Below are positions 17,571-26,169 of a stretch of DNA of 64,000 nucleotides, piece after piece (within the stretch, counting starts at the first letter, position 1; every line of letters starts with the position of its first letter). A model generated the notes under the pieces. The model was given only the letters and a program-made list of their open reading frames with translations. It was not told the DNA's origin and did not search any database. The position numbers and the translations under genes were made by a program. This DNA is from Labrys okinawensis. GTDB taxonomy: Bacteria; Pseudomonadota; Alphaproteobacteria; Rhizobiales; Labraceae. The stretch lies in NCBI RefSeq assembly GCF_002982075.1, contig NZ_PUEJ01000003.1, positions 434,001-498,000 on the forward strand, read 5' to 3'.

Positions 17571-17757
17571 ACTCATCTCCAAACCAGCCCGTTGCTGGAT
17601 GCGGGCGGCACCGTGCTCTTCGCGCCGGCTGGTGCCGCCGCGATCTGAGAGGGTTCCCACCTCTTAACACTGCTATCGGGAAGGAACAAAGCGCCCAGCA
17701 ACCCTCCTGCCAATGGGAAATCCTCCTACAAATTGCCGTTCTTCACGTCGGCGGCGA

Positions 17758-17802
17758 TTGACACCGGATCGCGATTGCCTCTATCTTATCATCAGATGAT
17801 AA
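17758..17802 (+). promoter_or_regulatory. Promoter and palindromic operator of the arabinoside operon
   Basis: TTGACA at 17758-17763 and TATCTT at 17782-17787 are separated by 18 bases. The perfect palindrome TTATCATCAGATGATAA occupies 17786-17802, at the -10 and transcription start, a position expected for repression by the divergent GntR protein. AGGAGG (17817-17822) follows before the TTG start. Confidence 0.72.
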
Positions 17803-17830
17803 TAAGAAAAGATGGTAGGAGGAAGAGGCC

Positions 17831-18910
17831 TTGAGTGCCATCGACATCGACAGGGTGTCCAAGACCTTTGGCGCCGTGAACGTCATCGCAGACCTCTCTT
17901 TGAAGATCCGCTCGGGCGAGTTCATTGCCTTCCTCGGGCCGTCGGGCTGCGGAAAGTCCACTTTGCTGCGCATGATTGCGGGGTTGGAGCGTGTTGATGG
18001 CGGCTCGATCTCGATCGGCGGCCAGCGGGTCGACCGGCTGCCGCCGGGCGCGCGCGGCGTCGCCATGGTGTTCCAGCACTACGCGCTCTATCCGCATATG
18101 ACGATCTACGAGAACATGGCGTTCGGCCTGCGCAACATCGCCATGCCCGGCCAGGAGATCGACCGCCGGGTGAAGGAAGCGGCGCGCATCCTGGAGATCG
18201 AGCCGCTCCTCGCCCGCAAGCCCGGCCAGCTCTCCGGCGGCCAGCGCCAGCGCGTCGCCATCGGCCGCGCCCTGGTGAAAAGCCCCAAGGCCTATCTGTT
18301 CGACGAGCCGCTTTCCAATCTCGATGCGGCGCTGCGCGTACGCACCCGTGTCGAGCTGGCCCGCCTGCACCAGCAGGTCCAGGCCACCACCATCTTCGTC
18401 ACCCATGATCAGGTCGAGGCGATGACGCTGGCCGAGCGCATCGTGGTGATGAACGCCCGCAAGATCGAGCAGGTGGGCACGCCGATGGAAGTCTATTCAC
18501 GGCCGGCCACGGAATTCGTGGCGCGTTTCGTCGGTTCTCCCGCCATGAACTTCCTGCCCGTGACGATCGCCGAGCAGGGCGGTCTGGCAGTCGCCACTCT
18601 GGCGGATGGCACCGCCATCACCACCCGCGTGCCCGCCGCCACCCTGCCGCGAGGCACCAATCTGCGCCTGGGGGTGAGGGCGGAAGCCGTGCGGGCCGAT
18701 CCGGCAGGTGCCTTGGCCGGCCGGATCGAGGTGGTCGAGCGCCTCGGCGATCGCACCCATCTTTATGTGCGCCTGCCGGATGGCACCTCGCTGGTTGCCG
18801 AAGACAAGGGCGCCTCGACCGCCGTCGCCGGGGGCGAGGCCCGCTTTTCGGTGGATTCGCAGGCCGCGCATCTGTTCGATGATGGCGGCCTTGCCTTCCA
18901 TGCCGCGTGA
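17831..18910 (+). CDS. ABC sugar importer ATPase (UgpC/MsmK family)
   Basis: 359 aa. Walker A GPSGCGKST, signature LSGGQRQRVAIG, Walker B AYLFDEPLS and the switch His (VTHDQ) are intact. A C-terminal regulatory beta domain of about 120 residues follows, typical of carbohydrate importers. The start is TTG 17831, eight bases after AGGAGG. It powers the importer whose permeases and binding protein follow. This ATPase type sometimes serves several transporters. Confidence 0.92.
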   Translation: MSAIDIDRVSKTFGAVNVIADLSLKIRSGEFIAFLGPSGCGKSTLLRMIAGLERVDGGSISIGGQRVDRLPPGARGVAMVFQHYALYPHMTIYENMAFGLRNIAMPGQEIDRRVKEAARILEIEPLLARKPGQLSGGQRQRVAIGRALVKSPKAYLFDEPLSNLDAALRVRTRVELARLHQQVQATTIFVTHDQVEAMTLAERIVVMNARKIEQVGTPMEVYSRPATEFVARFVGSPAMNFLPVTIAEQGGLAVATLADGTAITTRVPAATLPRGTNLRLGVRAEAVRADPAGALAGRIEVVERLGDRTHLYVRLPDGTSLVAEDKGASTAVAGGEARFSVDSQAAHLFDDGGLAFHAA

Positions 18911-18919
18911 GGAGGGCCC

Positions 18920-19849
18920 ATGTCCACGCAAAGCCTTCCCGCCGCAGCGGCTGCGTCGCCCGTACCCCGCTATGCCGGCGCCTCGATCGGGCCGAGCTGG
19001 CGCAATCTCCTGTTCGTCCTGCCTTTCCTTGCCATCTACGGCGTCCTCTTGGTCTACCCGCTGTTTCGTGGCATCTGGATCAGCCTGCAGGAATACGACA
19101 TGTTCGACCAGACGGCTTCCTTTGCCGGCCTGGCGAATTTCCGGCGCCTGTTCGCCGACAAGGTCTTCCTGGGCACGGTGAGCAACACTTTTGTCTTCGT
19201 GCTGATGACGGTGCCGGTTTTCGTCGGCATCGGCCTTGGCCTCGCTCTCGCGCTCAACCGGGAGAGCAAGGGCAGCGCCGCGCTGCGGGCGATCTTCTTC
19301 GGCACCTCGGTCCTGTCGGTGACCATCGTCACCATCATCTGGAAGATGATGTATCTGCCCGATCGGGGCCTGATCGCCGGCATACTCGCGATCTTCGGCC
19401 TGCCGCCGATCCAGTTCCTGACCAGCCAGGAACTTGCTTTGCCGGCCATTGCGCTGTGCACGCTGTGGTGGGTGATTGGCCTGCCGATGATGCTGTTCCT
19501 CGCCGCCCTGCAGCAGATACCGGGCGAGCTTTATGAGGCGGCCGCCCTGGACAATGCCGGGCGCTGGCGATCCTTCTGGTCGATCACGCTGCCCTCGATC
19601 CGGCGCAGCGTCGTCGTCGTGGCGATCTATGAGATCGTGGCGCAGTTCCAGCTGTTCGGCCAGGCCCAGCTTCTCACGCGGGGAGGCCCAAACAACGCCT
19701 CGCGCCCCATCGTGCAGTTCATCTATGAGGAAGGCTTCCAGCGCTGGAATGTCGGCTATGCCGCCGCGGCCTCGGAGGTGCTCTTCCTGTTGATGGCGAT
19801 TGCCGCGATCCTGCAATATGTCGCCGCCCGCCGGCGGACGGAGGGCTAG
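18920..19849 (+). CDS. ABC sugar importer permease, MalF type
   Basis: 309 aa with about six membrane helices. The EAA loop reads YEAAALDNAGRWRSFWSITL, which docks the ATPase. ATG 18920 lies 10 bp after the ATPase gene. It pairs with the next permease to form the translocation channel. The subfamily resembles AraP/UgpA-like sugar permeases. Confidence 0.92.
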   Translation: MSTQSLPAAAAASPVPRYAGASIGPSWRNLLFVLPFLAIYGVLLVYPLFRGIWISLQEYDMFDQTASFAGLANFRRLFADKVFLGTVSNTFVFVLMTVPVFVGIGLGLALALNRESKGSAALRAIFFGTSVLSVTIVTIIWKMMYLPDRGLIAGILAIFGLPPIQFLTSQELALPAIALCTLWWVIGLPMMLFLAALQQIPGELYEAAALDNAGRWRSFWSITLPSIRRSVVVVAIYEIVAQFQLFGQAQLLTRGGPNNASRPIVQFIYEEGFQRWNVGYAAAASEVLFLLMAIAAILQYVAARRRTEG

Positions 19850-19851
19850 CC

Positions 19852-20697
19852 ATGGCGAGCGCACAGCAATTCGTCGGCCGCACCGCCGGAGACCGGGTGA
19901 TCCTGGCTGGCGTGCTGGTCCTCGCCGTCGCCTGGCTGATCCCCGTCGCCTGGGTGATCGTGCTCTCGTTCAAGCCCAATTCGGAGCTGATGTTCTCGAC
20001 CGCGACGGTCCTGCATCCGCCCTATACATTCAAGAACTACACCGACATCATCGCCTCGTCCGGCGTGTTCCGCTGGCTCGTCAACAGCATGATCGTGGCC
20101 GGCGGCATGACCATCGGCACGCTGGTGCTGTCGTCCCTGGCCGGCTACGGCTTTGCCCGCACCGAGTTTCCGGGGCGGGACATCCTGTTCGTGCTGGTGC
20201 TGCTCGGCCTGGCCATTCCCGAGCAGGCGGTGATCATCGCCCGCCATCAGATGTTCACCGACTGGAAGATGCACAATGGCTATCCGGCGCTGATCCTGCC
20301 AGGGCTCTCCCATGCCTTCGGCGTCTTCCTGATGACGCAATATTTCAAGGCCATCCCGCGCGACATCGACGAGGCGGCGATGCTCGACAATGCCTCCCGC
20401 TTCAAGATCTTCTGGAAGGTGGTGCTGCCGCTGACCATCCCGGCCCAGGCCACGCTCGGAATCTTCACCTTCCTTTCGGCGTGGAACGACTATCTGTGGC
20501 CGCTGATCTCGGCGACCAAGCCCGACATGTTCACCCTCACCGTCGGGATGGCCTCGACGCAGACCAATTTCGCCCAGTCGGAGGGGCTCGGCTTCCTGAT
20601 GGCGCAGGCCGTTTTCGCCGGGCTGCCGGTCTTCATCGTCTACCTGTTTTTCCAGAAATACATCGTTCGCGCCGTGGCCGGCGCCGCGATCCGCTGA
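19852..20697 (+). CDS. ABC sugar importer permease, MalG type
   Basis: 281 aa with about six helices. The EAA loop is DEAAMLDNASRFKIFWKVVL. ATG 19852 lies three bases after the previous stop, so the two permeases are coupled. The C-terminal FLFFQKYIVRAVAGAAIR is the usual MalG-like tail. Partner of the MalF-type permease and UgpC-like ATPase. Confidence 0.92.
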   Translation: MASAQQFVGRTAGDRVILAGVLVLAVAWLIPVAWVIVLSFKPNSELMFSTATVLHPPYTFKNYTDIIASSGVFRWLVNSMIVAGGMTIGTLVLSSLAGYGFARTEFPGRDILFVLVLLGLAIPEQAVIIARHQMFTDWKMHNGYPALILPGLSHAFGVFLMTQYFKAIPRDIDEAAMLDNASRFKIFWKVVLPLTIPAQATLGIFTFLSAWNDYLWPLISATKPDMFTLTVGMASTQTNFAQSEGLGFLMAQAVFAGLPVFIVYLFFQKYIVRAVAGAAIR

Positions 20698-20775
20698 AGG
20701 CAACGAGATCTCCTGGTTCCGCGTCCCGGCCGCGCGCTCGACCTTGAACAAAATCGGCCGAAACGGAGGAAATGC

Positions 20776-22098
20776 ATGATCGGTTTGAAACGATTGCTCT
20801 ATGCCGGGGCCGTGCTTCTACTGTCGTCGCAGGCCGGCCTCGCCCAGGACAAGACCGAAATCTCGGTGTCGCGCTTCTTCGGCGCCTGTGAGGCCGACTA
20901 CGGCAAGGTGACGGATGTCGCCAAGGCCAATGGCGAGTGCGGCATCATCACGGCGCTGATCAACAAGTTCAATGCCGAGAGCAAGGATACCCGCGTCAAT
21001 GTCGATATCGTCGAATGGCCGGGCTATGACCAGCTCACCGCGCGCATCCGCTCGGGCGAGCCGCCGACCATCTCGGTGATGCACGAGGCCGTCATCAGCG
21101 ACTATTCCTCGCGCGGCCTGCTCGAACCCCTCGACGAGGGCCTGAAGGCGGCGGGTGTCGATACCGCCGACTTCACCGATGCCGCCAAGGCCGGCGTCAC
21201 CAAGGACGGCAAGACCTTTGCCCTGCCGTTCGACACCCATACCTGGCTTTGGCACATCAATCTGAACCTGTTCAAACAGGCCGGGCTGGTCGATGCCGCC
21301 GGCAAGCCGATCCTGCCCAAGAACAGCGAGGAACTGCTGGCCCAGGCCAAGCAGTTCAAGGAAAAGACGGGCAAGCCCTATTTCGTCTGGACCATCGCCA
21401 ATGAGCGGGCCTTCTTCACCCGTACCTTCGACACGCTGCTCTACCAGCAGAACTCGGAGTTCTTCGCCGATCCGACCAAGGTCAATTTCACCACGCCCGA
21501 GGCCAAGAATGCCGCGACGTTGCTGAAGACGCTCTACCAGAATGGCGACACGACCAGGGGGCAGGACTATGCCGCCTCGGTTGCCAGCTTCGCGGCCGGG
21601 GATGCAGGCGTGTTCATCTGCGGCACCTGGCTGGTCGATACCTACGACCAGGAATCCAAGAAGAGCGGCGCACCCTTGTCCAACGGCTATGCGGTAGTGC
21701 CTTTCCCGCAGCTCTATCCCGGCAGTCCGCGCGTCTGGGCCGATGGGCATAGCTGGGTAATCCTCAAGGCCGATCTTTCCGATGCGCAGCGCAAATCGGC
21801 CTACGCATTCCTGAAATTCCTGTGGGACAATGATTTCCAGTGGTCGCGCACCGGGCATCTGCCCATCCGCAAATCCGTGGCCGATAGCGCCGAATTCAAG
21901 GCCCTGCCGCATCGGGCCGATCTCGCGCCGCTGACCACAAATGGCGCTGCCCGCCCGGCGGCGGTGAAGCGCCAGTTCGCGATCCAGGAGATCGAGAATG
22001 ACGAGGTCACCGCCGGCGTGACCGGAGACAAGGAGATCGACGCCGCGCTCGCCGATGCCCAGTCCCGCATCAACGAACTGCTGGCGAACGCGAAGTAA
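20776..22098 (+). CDS. ABC extracellular sugar-binding protein
   Basis: 440 aa. The N-terminal signal peptide (MIGLKRLLYAGAVLLLSSQA, then GLAQ cleavage) sends it to the periplasm. The rest is a family-1 solute-binding fold (VDIVEWPGYDQLTARI, GDAGVFICGTWLVDTYDQ, VWADGHSWVILKAD). AACGGAGG precedes ATG 20776. Gene order suggests the ligand is an arabinose-containing oligosaccharide, comparable to AraN of Bacillus subtilis; this is inference from the adjacent arabinofuranosidase. Confidence 0.9.
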   Translation: MIGLKRLLYAGAVLLLSSQAGLAQDKTEISVSRFFGACEADYGKVTDVAKANGECGIITALINKFNAESKDTRVNVDIVEWPGYDQLTARIRSGEPPTISVMHEAVISDYSSRGLLEPLDEGLKAAGVDTADFTDAAKAGVTKDGKTFALPFDTHTWLWHINLNLFKQAGLVDAAGKPILPKNSEELLAQAKQFKEKTGKPYFVWTIANERAFFTRTFDTLLYQQNSEFFADPTKVNFTTPEAKNAATLLKTLYQNGDTTRGQDYAASVASFAAGDAGVFICGTWLVDTYDQESKKSGAPLSNGYAVVPFPQLYPGSPRVWADGHSWVILKADLSDAQRKSAYAFLKFLWDNDFQWSRTGHLPIRKSVADSAEFKALPHRADLAPLTTNGAARPAAVKRQFAIQEIENDEVTAGVTGDKEIDAALADAQSRINELLANAK

Positions 22099-22118
22099 GG
22101 CCGCGTTTCGTCACGCCC

Positions 22119-22222
22119 AGAGCAAAGCGCGCTCAAGTGTGAACGCTCATTCGCTCCAACTCTTTGAGTCGACGCGTCTTTGCGGTTCGTGGTGACCCCG
22201 CCTCATCGCAAAACGCCATAGG
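22119..22222 (-). repeat. Dispersed ~100 bp hairpin repeat, copy B
   Basis: On the minus strand it reads GGCGTTTTGCGATGAGGC, CGCAAAGACGCGTCGA, AGTTGGAGCGAATGAGCG and ends with GCTTTGCTCT. It starts 20 bp after the binding-protein stop and may cap its message, leaving higher levels of the binding protein than of the downstream enzyme. Confidence 0.85.
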
Positions 22223-22256
22223 ACCCACGGCTCTCCTCCCGCCGTGGGTCCCTTTC
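22222..22256 (+). terminator. Perfect hairpin between binding-protein gene and arabinofuranosidase gene
   Basis: The arms 22222-22231 and 22241-22250 (GACCCACGGC and its complement) form a perfect 10-bp stem with a nine-base loop, followed by CCTTTC. It could terminate or attenuate transcription into the arabinofuranosidase gene. Confidence 0.6.
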
Positions 22257-22295
22257 CCGCCAAATCTCTTCCAGGTTCAAAGGTCAGTTTTTGCC

Positions 22296-23807
22296 ATGCC
22301 GTCCGCCCGCCTGATCGTCGATCACGATTTCATCATCTCCGAGCTCGACCGCCGCATCTTCGGTACCTTCGTCGAGCATATGGGACGGTGCGTCTACACC
22401 GGTATCTTCGAGCCCGGCCATCCCACTGCGGATGAGCAGGGGTTCCGCCAGGATGTCGCCGAGCTGACCCGCGAACTCGGCACCACCATCGTGCGCTATC
22501 CCGGCGGCAATTTCCTGTCCGGCTACAATTGGGAAGACGGCGTCGGCCCGGTGGAGAAGCGGCCGCGCCGGCTCGACCTTGCCTGGTTCTCGACGGAAAC
22601 CAACGCCTTCGGCACCAATGAATTCATCGACTGGTCCCGGAAGGTCGGGGTGGAGCCGATGTTTGGCGTCAATCTCGGCACCCGCGACCATGACGAGGCA
22701 CGCCGCTTCATCGAATATTGCAACCATCCCGGCGGCACGGAGCTCTCGGAGCTGCGCAAGAGCCACGGCTATGAAAAGCCGCACGACATCAAGTTCTGGT
22801 GCCTGGGCAACGAGATGGACGGTCCCTGGCAGATTGGTGCCAAGACGGCGGGCGAATATGGCCGCATCGCCCATGAGACGGCCAAGGTGATGCGCTGGGT
22901 CGATCCCTCGATCGAGCTGGCGGCCTGCGGCTCGTCCAACCGCGACATGGCTACCTATGCCCGCTGGGAGTACGAGGTTCTCGACCATTGCTTCGACTAT
23001 GTCGACTTCATCTCCCTGCACACCTATTTCCAGAACCCGCATGACAGCACCGAGGAGTTCCTCGGCAATATCGAGCTCCTGGAAGCCTTCATCCGGGAGG
23101 TGGTGGCCATCGCCGACGCCGTGGCCGCCACGCGCCGCTCGCCCAAGCGGATCATGCTATCTCTCGACGAGTGGAACGTCTGGTACAAGGCCCGCACGCA
23201 TGAGCATCTGCGCAAGCCGGGCTGGCCCGAGCACCCGCCGCTGATCGAGGAAGTCTACAATACCGAGGATGCGCTCCTGGTGGGTGGTGCGCTGATCACG
23301 CTGCTCAACAATGCCGACCGCGTGAAATGCGCCTGCATCGCCCAGCTGGTCAACATCATCGGGCCGATCATGACGGAGCCGGGCGGGGCGGCCTGGCGCC
23401 AGACCATCTTCCATCCCTTCGCTCTCACGGCACGCCATGCCCATGGCCGCGTGCTGCGTTCGCTGATCTCTTCACCCTCCTATGCCGGCAAGACGGCGCC
23501 GGAAATTCCCTACCTCCATGCCTGCGTCACCGAGGACGAGACGACCGGCCAGGTCACCATCTTCGCCCTGAACCGACATCTCGGCGAACCGATGGACCTC
23601 GAAGTCCTGCTGCGCGGCTTCGGCGGCAACCGACAGGTGGTGGAGGCGTTGCAGATCCATCATCCCAACATGAAGGCGGTCAATACCAAGGACGCTCAGG
23701 ATACCGTCGCCCCGGCGCCGATCGAAAAAGTGAGCCTGGAGGGAGACCGCCTGCAGGCCAGGCTCATGCCGGGCTCCTGGAACGTGATCGTCACCGCTCC
23801 GCGCTGA
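22296..23807 (+). CDS. abfA: Alpha-L-arabinofuranosidase, GH51
   Basis: 503 aa without a signal peptide, so intracellular. GTFVEHMGRCVYTGIFEPGH is the GH51 start; WCLGNEMDGPWQ carries the acid/base Glu and SLDEWNVWY the nucleophile Glu. ATG 22296 is chosen because the protein motif starts there and the longer frame runs through the repeat. It releases arabinose from imported arabino-oligosaccharides. Together with the ABC importer and GntR gene it forms one uptake-and-cleavage locus. No arabinose catabolism genes are visible here. Confidence 0.93.
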   Translation: MPSARLIVDHDFIISELDRRIFGTFVEHMGRCVYTGIFEPGHPTADEQGFRQDVAELTRELGTTIVRYPGGNFLSGYNWEDGVGPVEKRPRRLDLAWFSTETNAFGTNEFIDWSRKVGVEPMFGVNLGTRDHDEARRFIEYCNHPGGTELSELRKSHGYEKPHDIKFWCLGNEMDGPWQIGAKTAGEYGRIAHETAKVMRWVDPSIELAACGSSNRDMATYARWEYEVLDHCFDYVDFISLHTYFQNPHDSTEEFLGNIELLEAFIREVVAIADAVAATRRSPKRIMLSLDEWNVWYKARTHEHLRKPGWPEHPPLIEEVYNTEDALLVGGALITLLNNADRVKCACIAQLVNIIGPIMTEPGGAAWRQTIFHPFALTARHAHGRVLRSLISSPSYAGKTAPEIPYLHACVTEDETTGQVTIFALNRHLGEPMDLEVLLRGFGGNRQVVEALQIHHPNMKAVNTKDAQDTVAPAPIEKVSLEGDRLQARLMPGSWNVIVTAPR

Positions 23808-23941
23808 GCGGAGGAGGGCGCCTTTCGACGTGGAGGAAGATGTGTGTAGCCCACCACCCGCTGGATCGGTGCTCGAACGCCAGCTTTCATTTCCGACGTG
23901 ACGTTATAGGGTCTGCAAAAGCCAAATCGGGGCAGAGGCGG

Positions 23942-25525
23942 ATGGACCCAATTCAGCTGTTCGAACTGGTGATCGCGATGTTTCTCGCGATCATCGTCCT
24001 GCATTACGCCGCGGGCAAGCTCGACCTGCCGCCATCCGTGGCCCTGCTAGTCGGCGGAGCGTCGCTTGCCTTTCTGCCGGGCCTGCCCGCCATCGCGCTC
24101 GATCCCAACCTGGTGCTCGTGATCTTCCTGCCGCCGCTCCTGATGGATGGGGCCTGGTTCATCGCGCTCGGGCGATTGCGACGTCACATGATCGGCATTG
24201 CCTCGCTGGCGGTCGGGGCGGTGGTCTTCACCTGCGTCGTCGTGGCCGTGGTCACCCATCTGCTCTTTCCATCGTTGCCCTGGGCCGCTTGTGCGGCGCT
24301 CGGCGCGATCGTCTCGCCGCCCGATGCCGTCTCCGCCCGTGCCGTGCTGCAGCGGGTGAAACTGCCTCGGCGCCTGCAGATTCTACTCGAGGGCGAAAGC
24401 CTGCTCAACGATGCGAGCGGGCTTGTGCTGTTTCGCTTTGCCATCGCGGCGGGGATCACCGGTACTTTCAGCGCGGTGGATGCCGTCGGCGAGTTCTTTC
24501 TGCTGGCATTGGGCGGCGTCCTCGTCGGTGTCGCCGCCGGCGGTACATGGGTCCTGCTCGCACGCCGCCTCGGCGACGAATATCTGATCATCGCCGCCAC
24601 ATGCCTGTTGTCCTGGTCATCCTACCTGCTCGGCGAGATGATCCATGTCTCCGGCGTGATCGCCACGGTCACCACGGGCCTGATTGCCGGCTGGTATCAG
24701 CACACCGTGTTTTCGGCCTCGATACGCATGCGCGGTACGGCGTTCTGGACCGTGATGATCTTTCTGATGGAGGCGGCGGTCTTCATCCTGATCGGCTTCA
24801 CCCTGCGGGGCGTGGTGGAACGTGGTGGCGGCTTCGGCGTCGTGGCCGACACCATGCTCGTCCCCATTCTCGTGATCCTGCTGGCGCTCACCCTCGCACG
24901 CTTTGCCTGGGTGTTCGGCTCCGATCTGGTGATCCGGCTCTGCGTGGCTGTGGGGTTCAAGCGCTACACCCCGCTCGGCCTTGCAAACGCCACCATCCTG
25001 AGCTGGGCCGGCGTACGCGGTGTCGTCACCCTGGCCCTGGCACTGAGCGTGCCGGAAGGATTCCCCGGCCGCGACTTCATCCTGGTGACCTCGTTCGCCG
25101 TGATTCTGGGAACGGTGCTCGTCCAGGGCACCACCCTGGGGCAGATGATCGGCTGGGTAAAGCCGGTCGAGCCGGAATCGGAAAGGGCGCGCCTCACCAT
25201 GGCCCAGGCCGAAGCCGCCATGGCGCAGAAGCAATTGGTGACCATCCAAAAGCTGGCCTACGACAGCGAGGGCAATCTCATTCATCCCCGGCTGCTGGAG
25301 CGCTACCAGCGCAGGGCCACGATGATCATCGACTATGCCGAGCGCACCGAAGAATATCAGCCGGGCCTTCATGCGCATTTCGACGTCGTCCTGGCCGCGA
25401 TCGCCACCGGGCGCGACGAGCTGATCAGGCTTCACCGGGCCGGGAAGATCGACAATGAGACGCTGCACGAGCTGGAACGCGACCTCGATCTGGAAGAATT
25501 GAGCGCGATTTCCGCGAAGTCGTGA
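23942..25525 (+). CDS. Na+/H+ antiporter, CPA1 family
   Basis: 527 aa with about 12 membrane helices. The conserved transport motifs ALGAIVSPPDAVSARAVLQR and EGESLLNDASGLVLFRFA carry the ion-binding Asp residues; WAGVRGVVTLALAL is the late CPA1 motif. A soluble C-terminal tail of ~110 residues follows (QKLAYDSEGNLIHPRLLERY). It exchanges cytoplasmic Na+ (or K+) for protons. ATG 23942 matches the usual N-terminus. It is convergent with coq7, five bases apart. Confidence 0.9.
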   Translation: MDPIQLFELVIAMFLAIIVLHYAAGKLDLPPSVALLVGGASLAFLPGLPAIALDPNLVLVIFLPPLLMDGAWFIALGRLRRHMIGIASLAVGAVVFTCVVVAVVTHLLFPSLPWAACAALGAIVSPPDAVSARAVLQRVKLPRRLQILLEGESLLNDASGLVLFRFAIAAGITGTFSAVDAVGEFFLLALGGVLVGVAAGGTWVLLARRLGDEYLIIAATCLLSWSSYLLGEMIHVSGVIATVTTGLIAGWYQHTVFSASIRMRGTAFWTVMIFLMEAAVFILIGFTLRGVVERGGGFGVVADTMLVPILVILLALTLARFAWVFGSDLVIRLCVAVGFKRYTPLGLANATILSWAGVRGVVTLALALSVPEGFPGRDFILVTSFAVILGTVLVQGTTLGQMIGWVKPVEPESERARLTMAQAEAAMAQKQLVTIQKLAYDSEGNLIHPRLLERYQRRATMIIDYAERTEEYQPGLHAHFDVVLAAIATGRDELIRLHRAGKIDNETLHELERDLDLEELSAISAKS

Positions 25526-25529
25526 CGAG

Positions 25530-26165
25530 CTATTTCCGGCCTGTATCCTGGGCCTGCTCGGCCAGTGCGCGCGCCATACGAACGGAATCGCCCCATGTCG
25601 ACAGGAAGATCATCATGTCGGTCAGCGCGGTGATCACACCATGGAGAACGCGTTTCGGCAGTCCCGGCTCGGTCAACTGGCTTTGCGCGGTGGTTAAATG
25701 GGCGACCTCCTCCTCGTTGATATCGAGAATGATGGTTCTTGCGCCCTCGTCGCGGCCCGCCAGGAAGTGAAGCTGGTCGCCGAGATGGCGATGCACCGCC
25801 GCCTCCACGGCCGCCGTGCAGACCCAGATTGCCTGCCGGCCAGCCAAGGCGGTGAGGAAGCCGAGGACGAAACCGCCCAGGCTCCATAGCTGCATGATGC
25901 GGCAGGGGCGCGATTGTCGGGTCGGCATCGCTGCCCGGAACAGGGCGCAATGTCGGATTTCGTCGGCGAGCATGCCGGACAGATGCGGTACCATGTCGGG
26001 CCACACCAGTTTTGAGACAGCAATCTGGGCGCCATAGATCCGGATGGCGCCATATTCGCCGGCGTGATTGACGCGCAGAATCCGCGCGATTGTCAGGCGA
26101 TCACGAGCGGATGTGGCGAGGCTGGGGGGGTGCCGGATGGCCTCGCCGAGAGGATCCGCCGCCAT
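25530..26165 (-). CDS. coq7: Demethoxyubiquinone hydroxylase (Coq7-type di-iron protein)
   Basis: 211 aa. The di-iron ligands are in place: RVNHAGEYGA, DEIRHCALF, AAVEAAVHRHL and INEEEVAHL, which give the Glu and E-x2-H pairs. Coq7 hydroxylates the ubiquinone precursor ring at C6 at the membrane. It starts four bases after the stop of the methylmalonyl-CoA mutase large subunit gene, so it appears to be the last gene of that operon. Confidence 0.9.
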   Translation of the reverse strand: MAADPLGEAIRHPPSLATSARDRLTIARILRVNHAGEYGAIRIYGAQIAVSKLVWPDMVPHLSGMLADEIRHCALFRAAMPTRQSRPCRIMQLWSLGGFVLGFLTALAGRQAIWVCTAAVEAAVHRHLGDQLHFLAGRDEGARTIILDINEEEVAHLTTAQSQLTEPGLPKRVLHGVITALTDMMIFLSTWGDSVRMARALAEQAQDTGRK

Positions 26166-26169
26166 CGCA

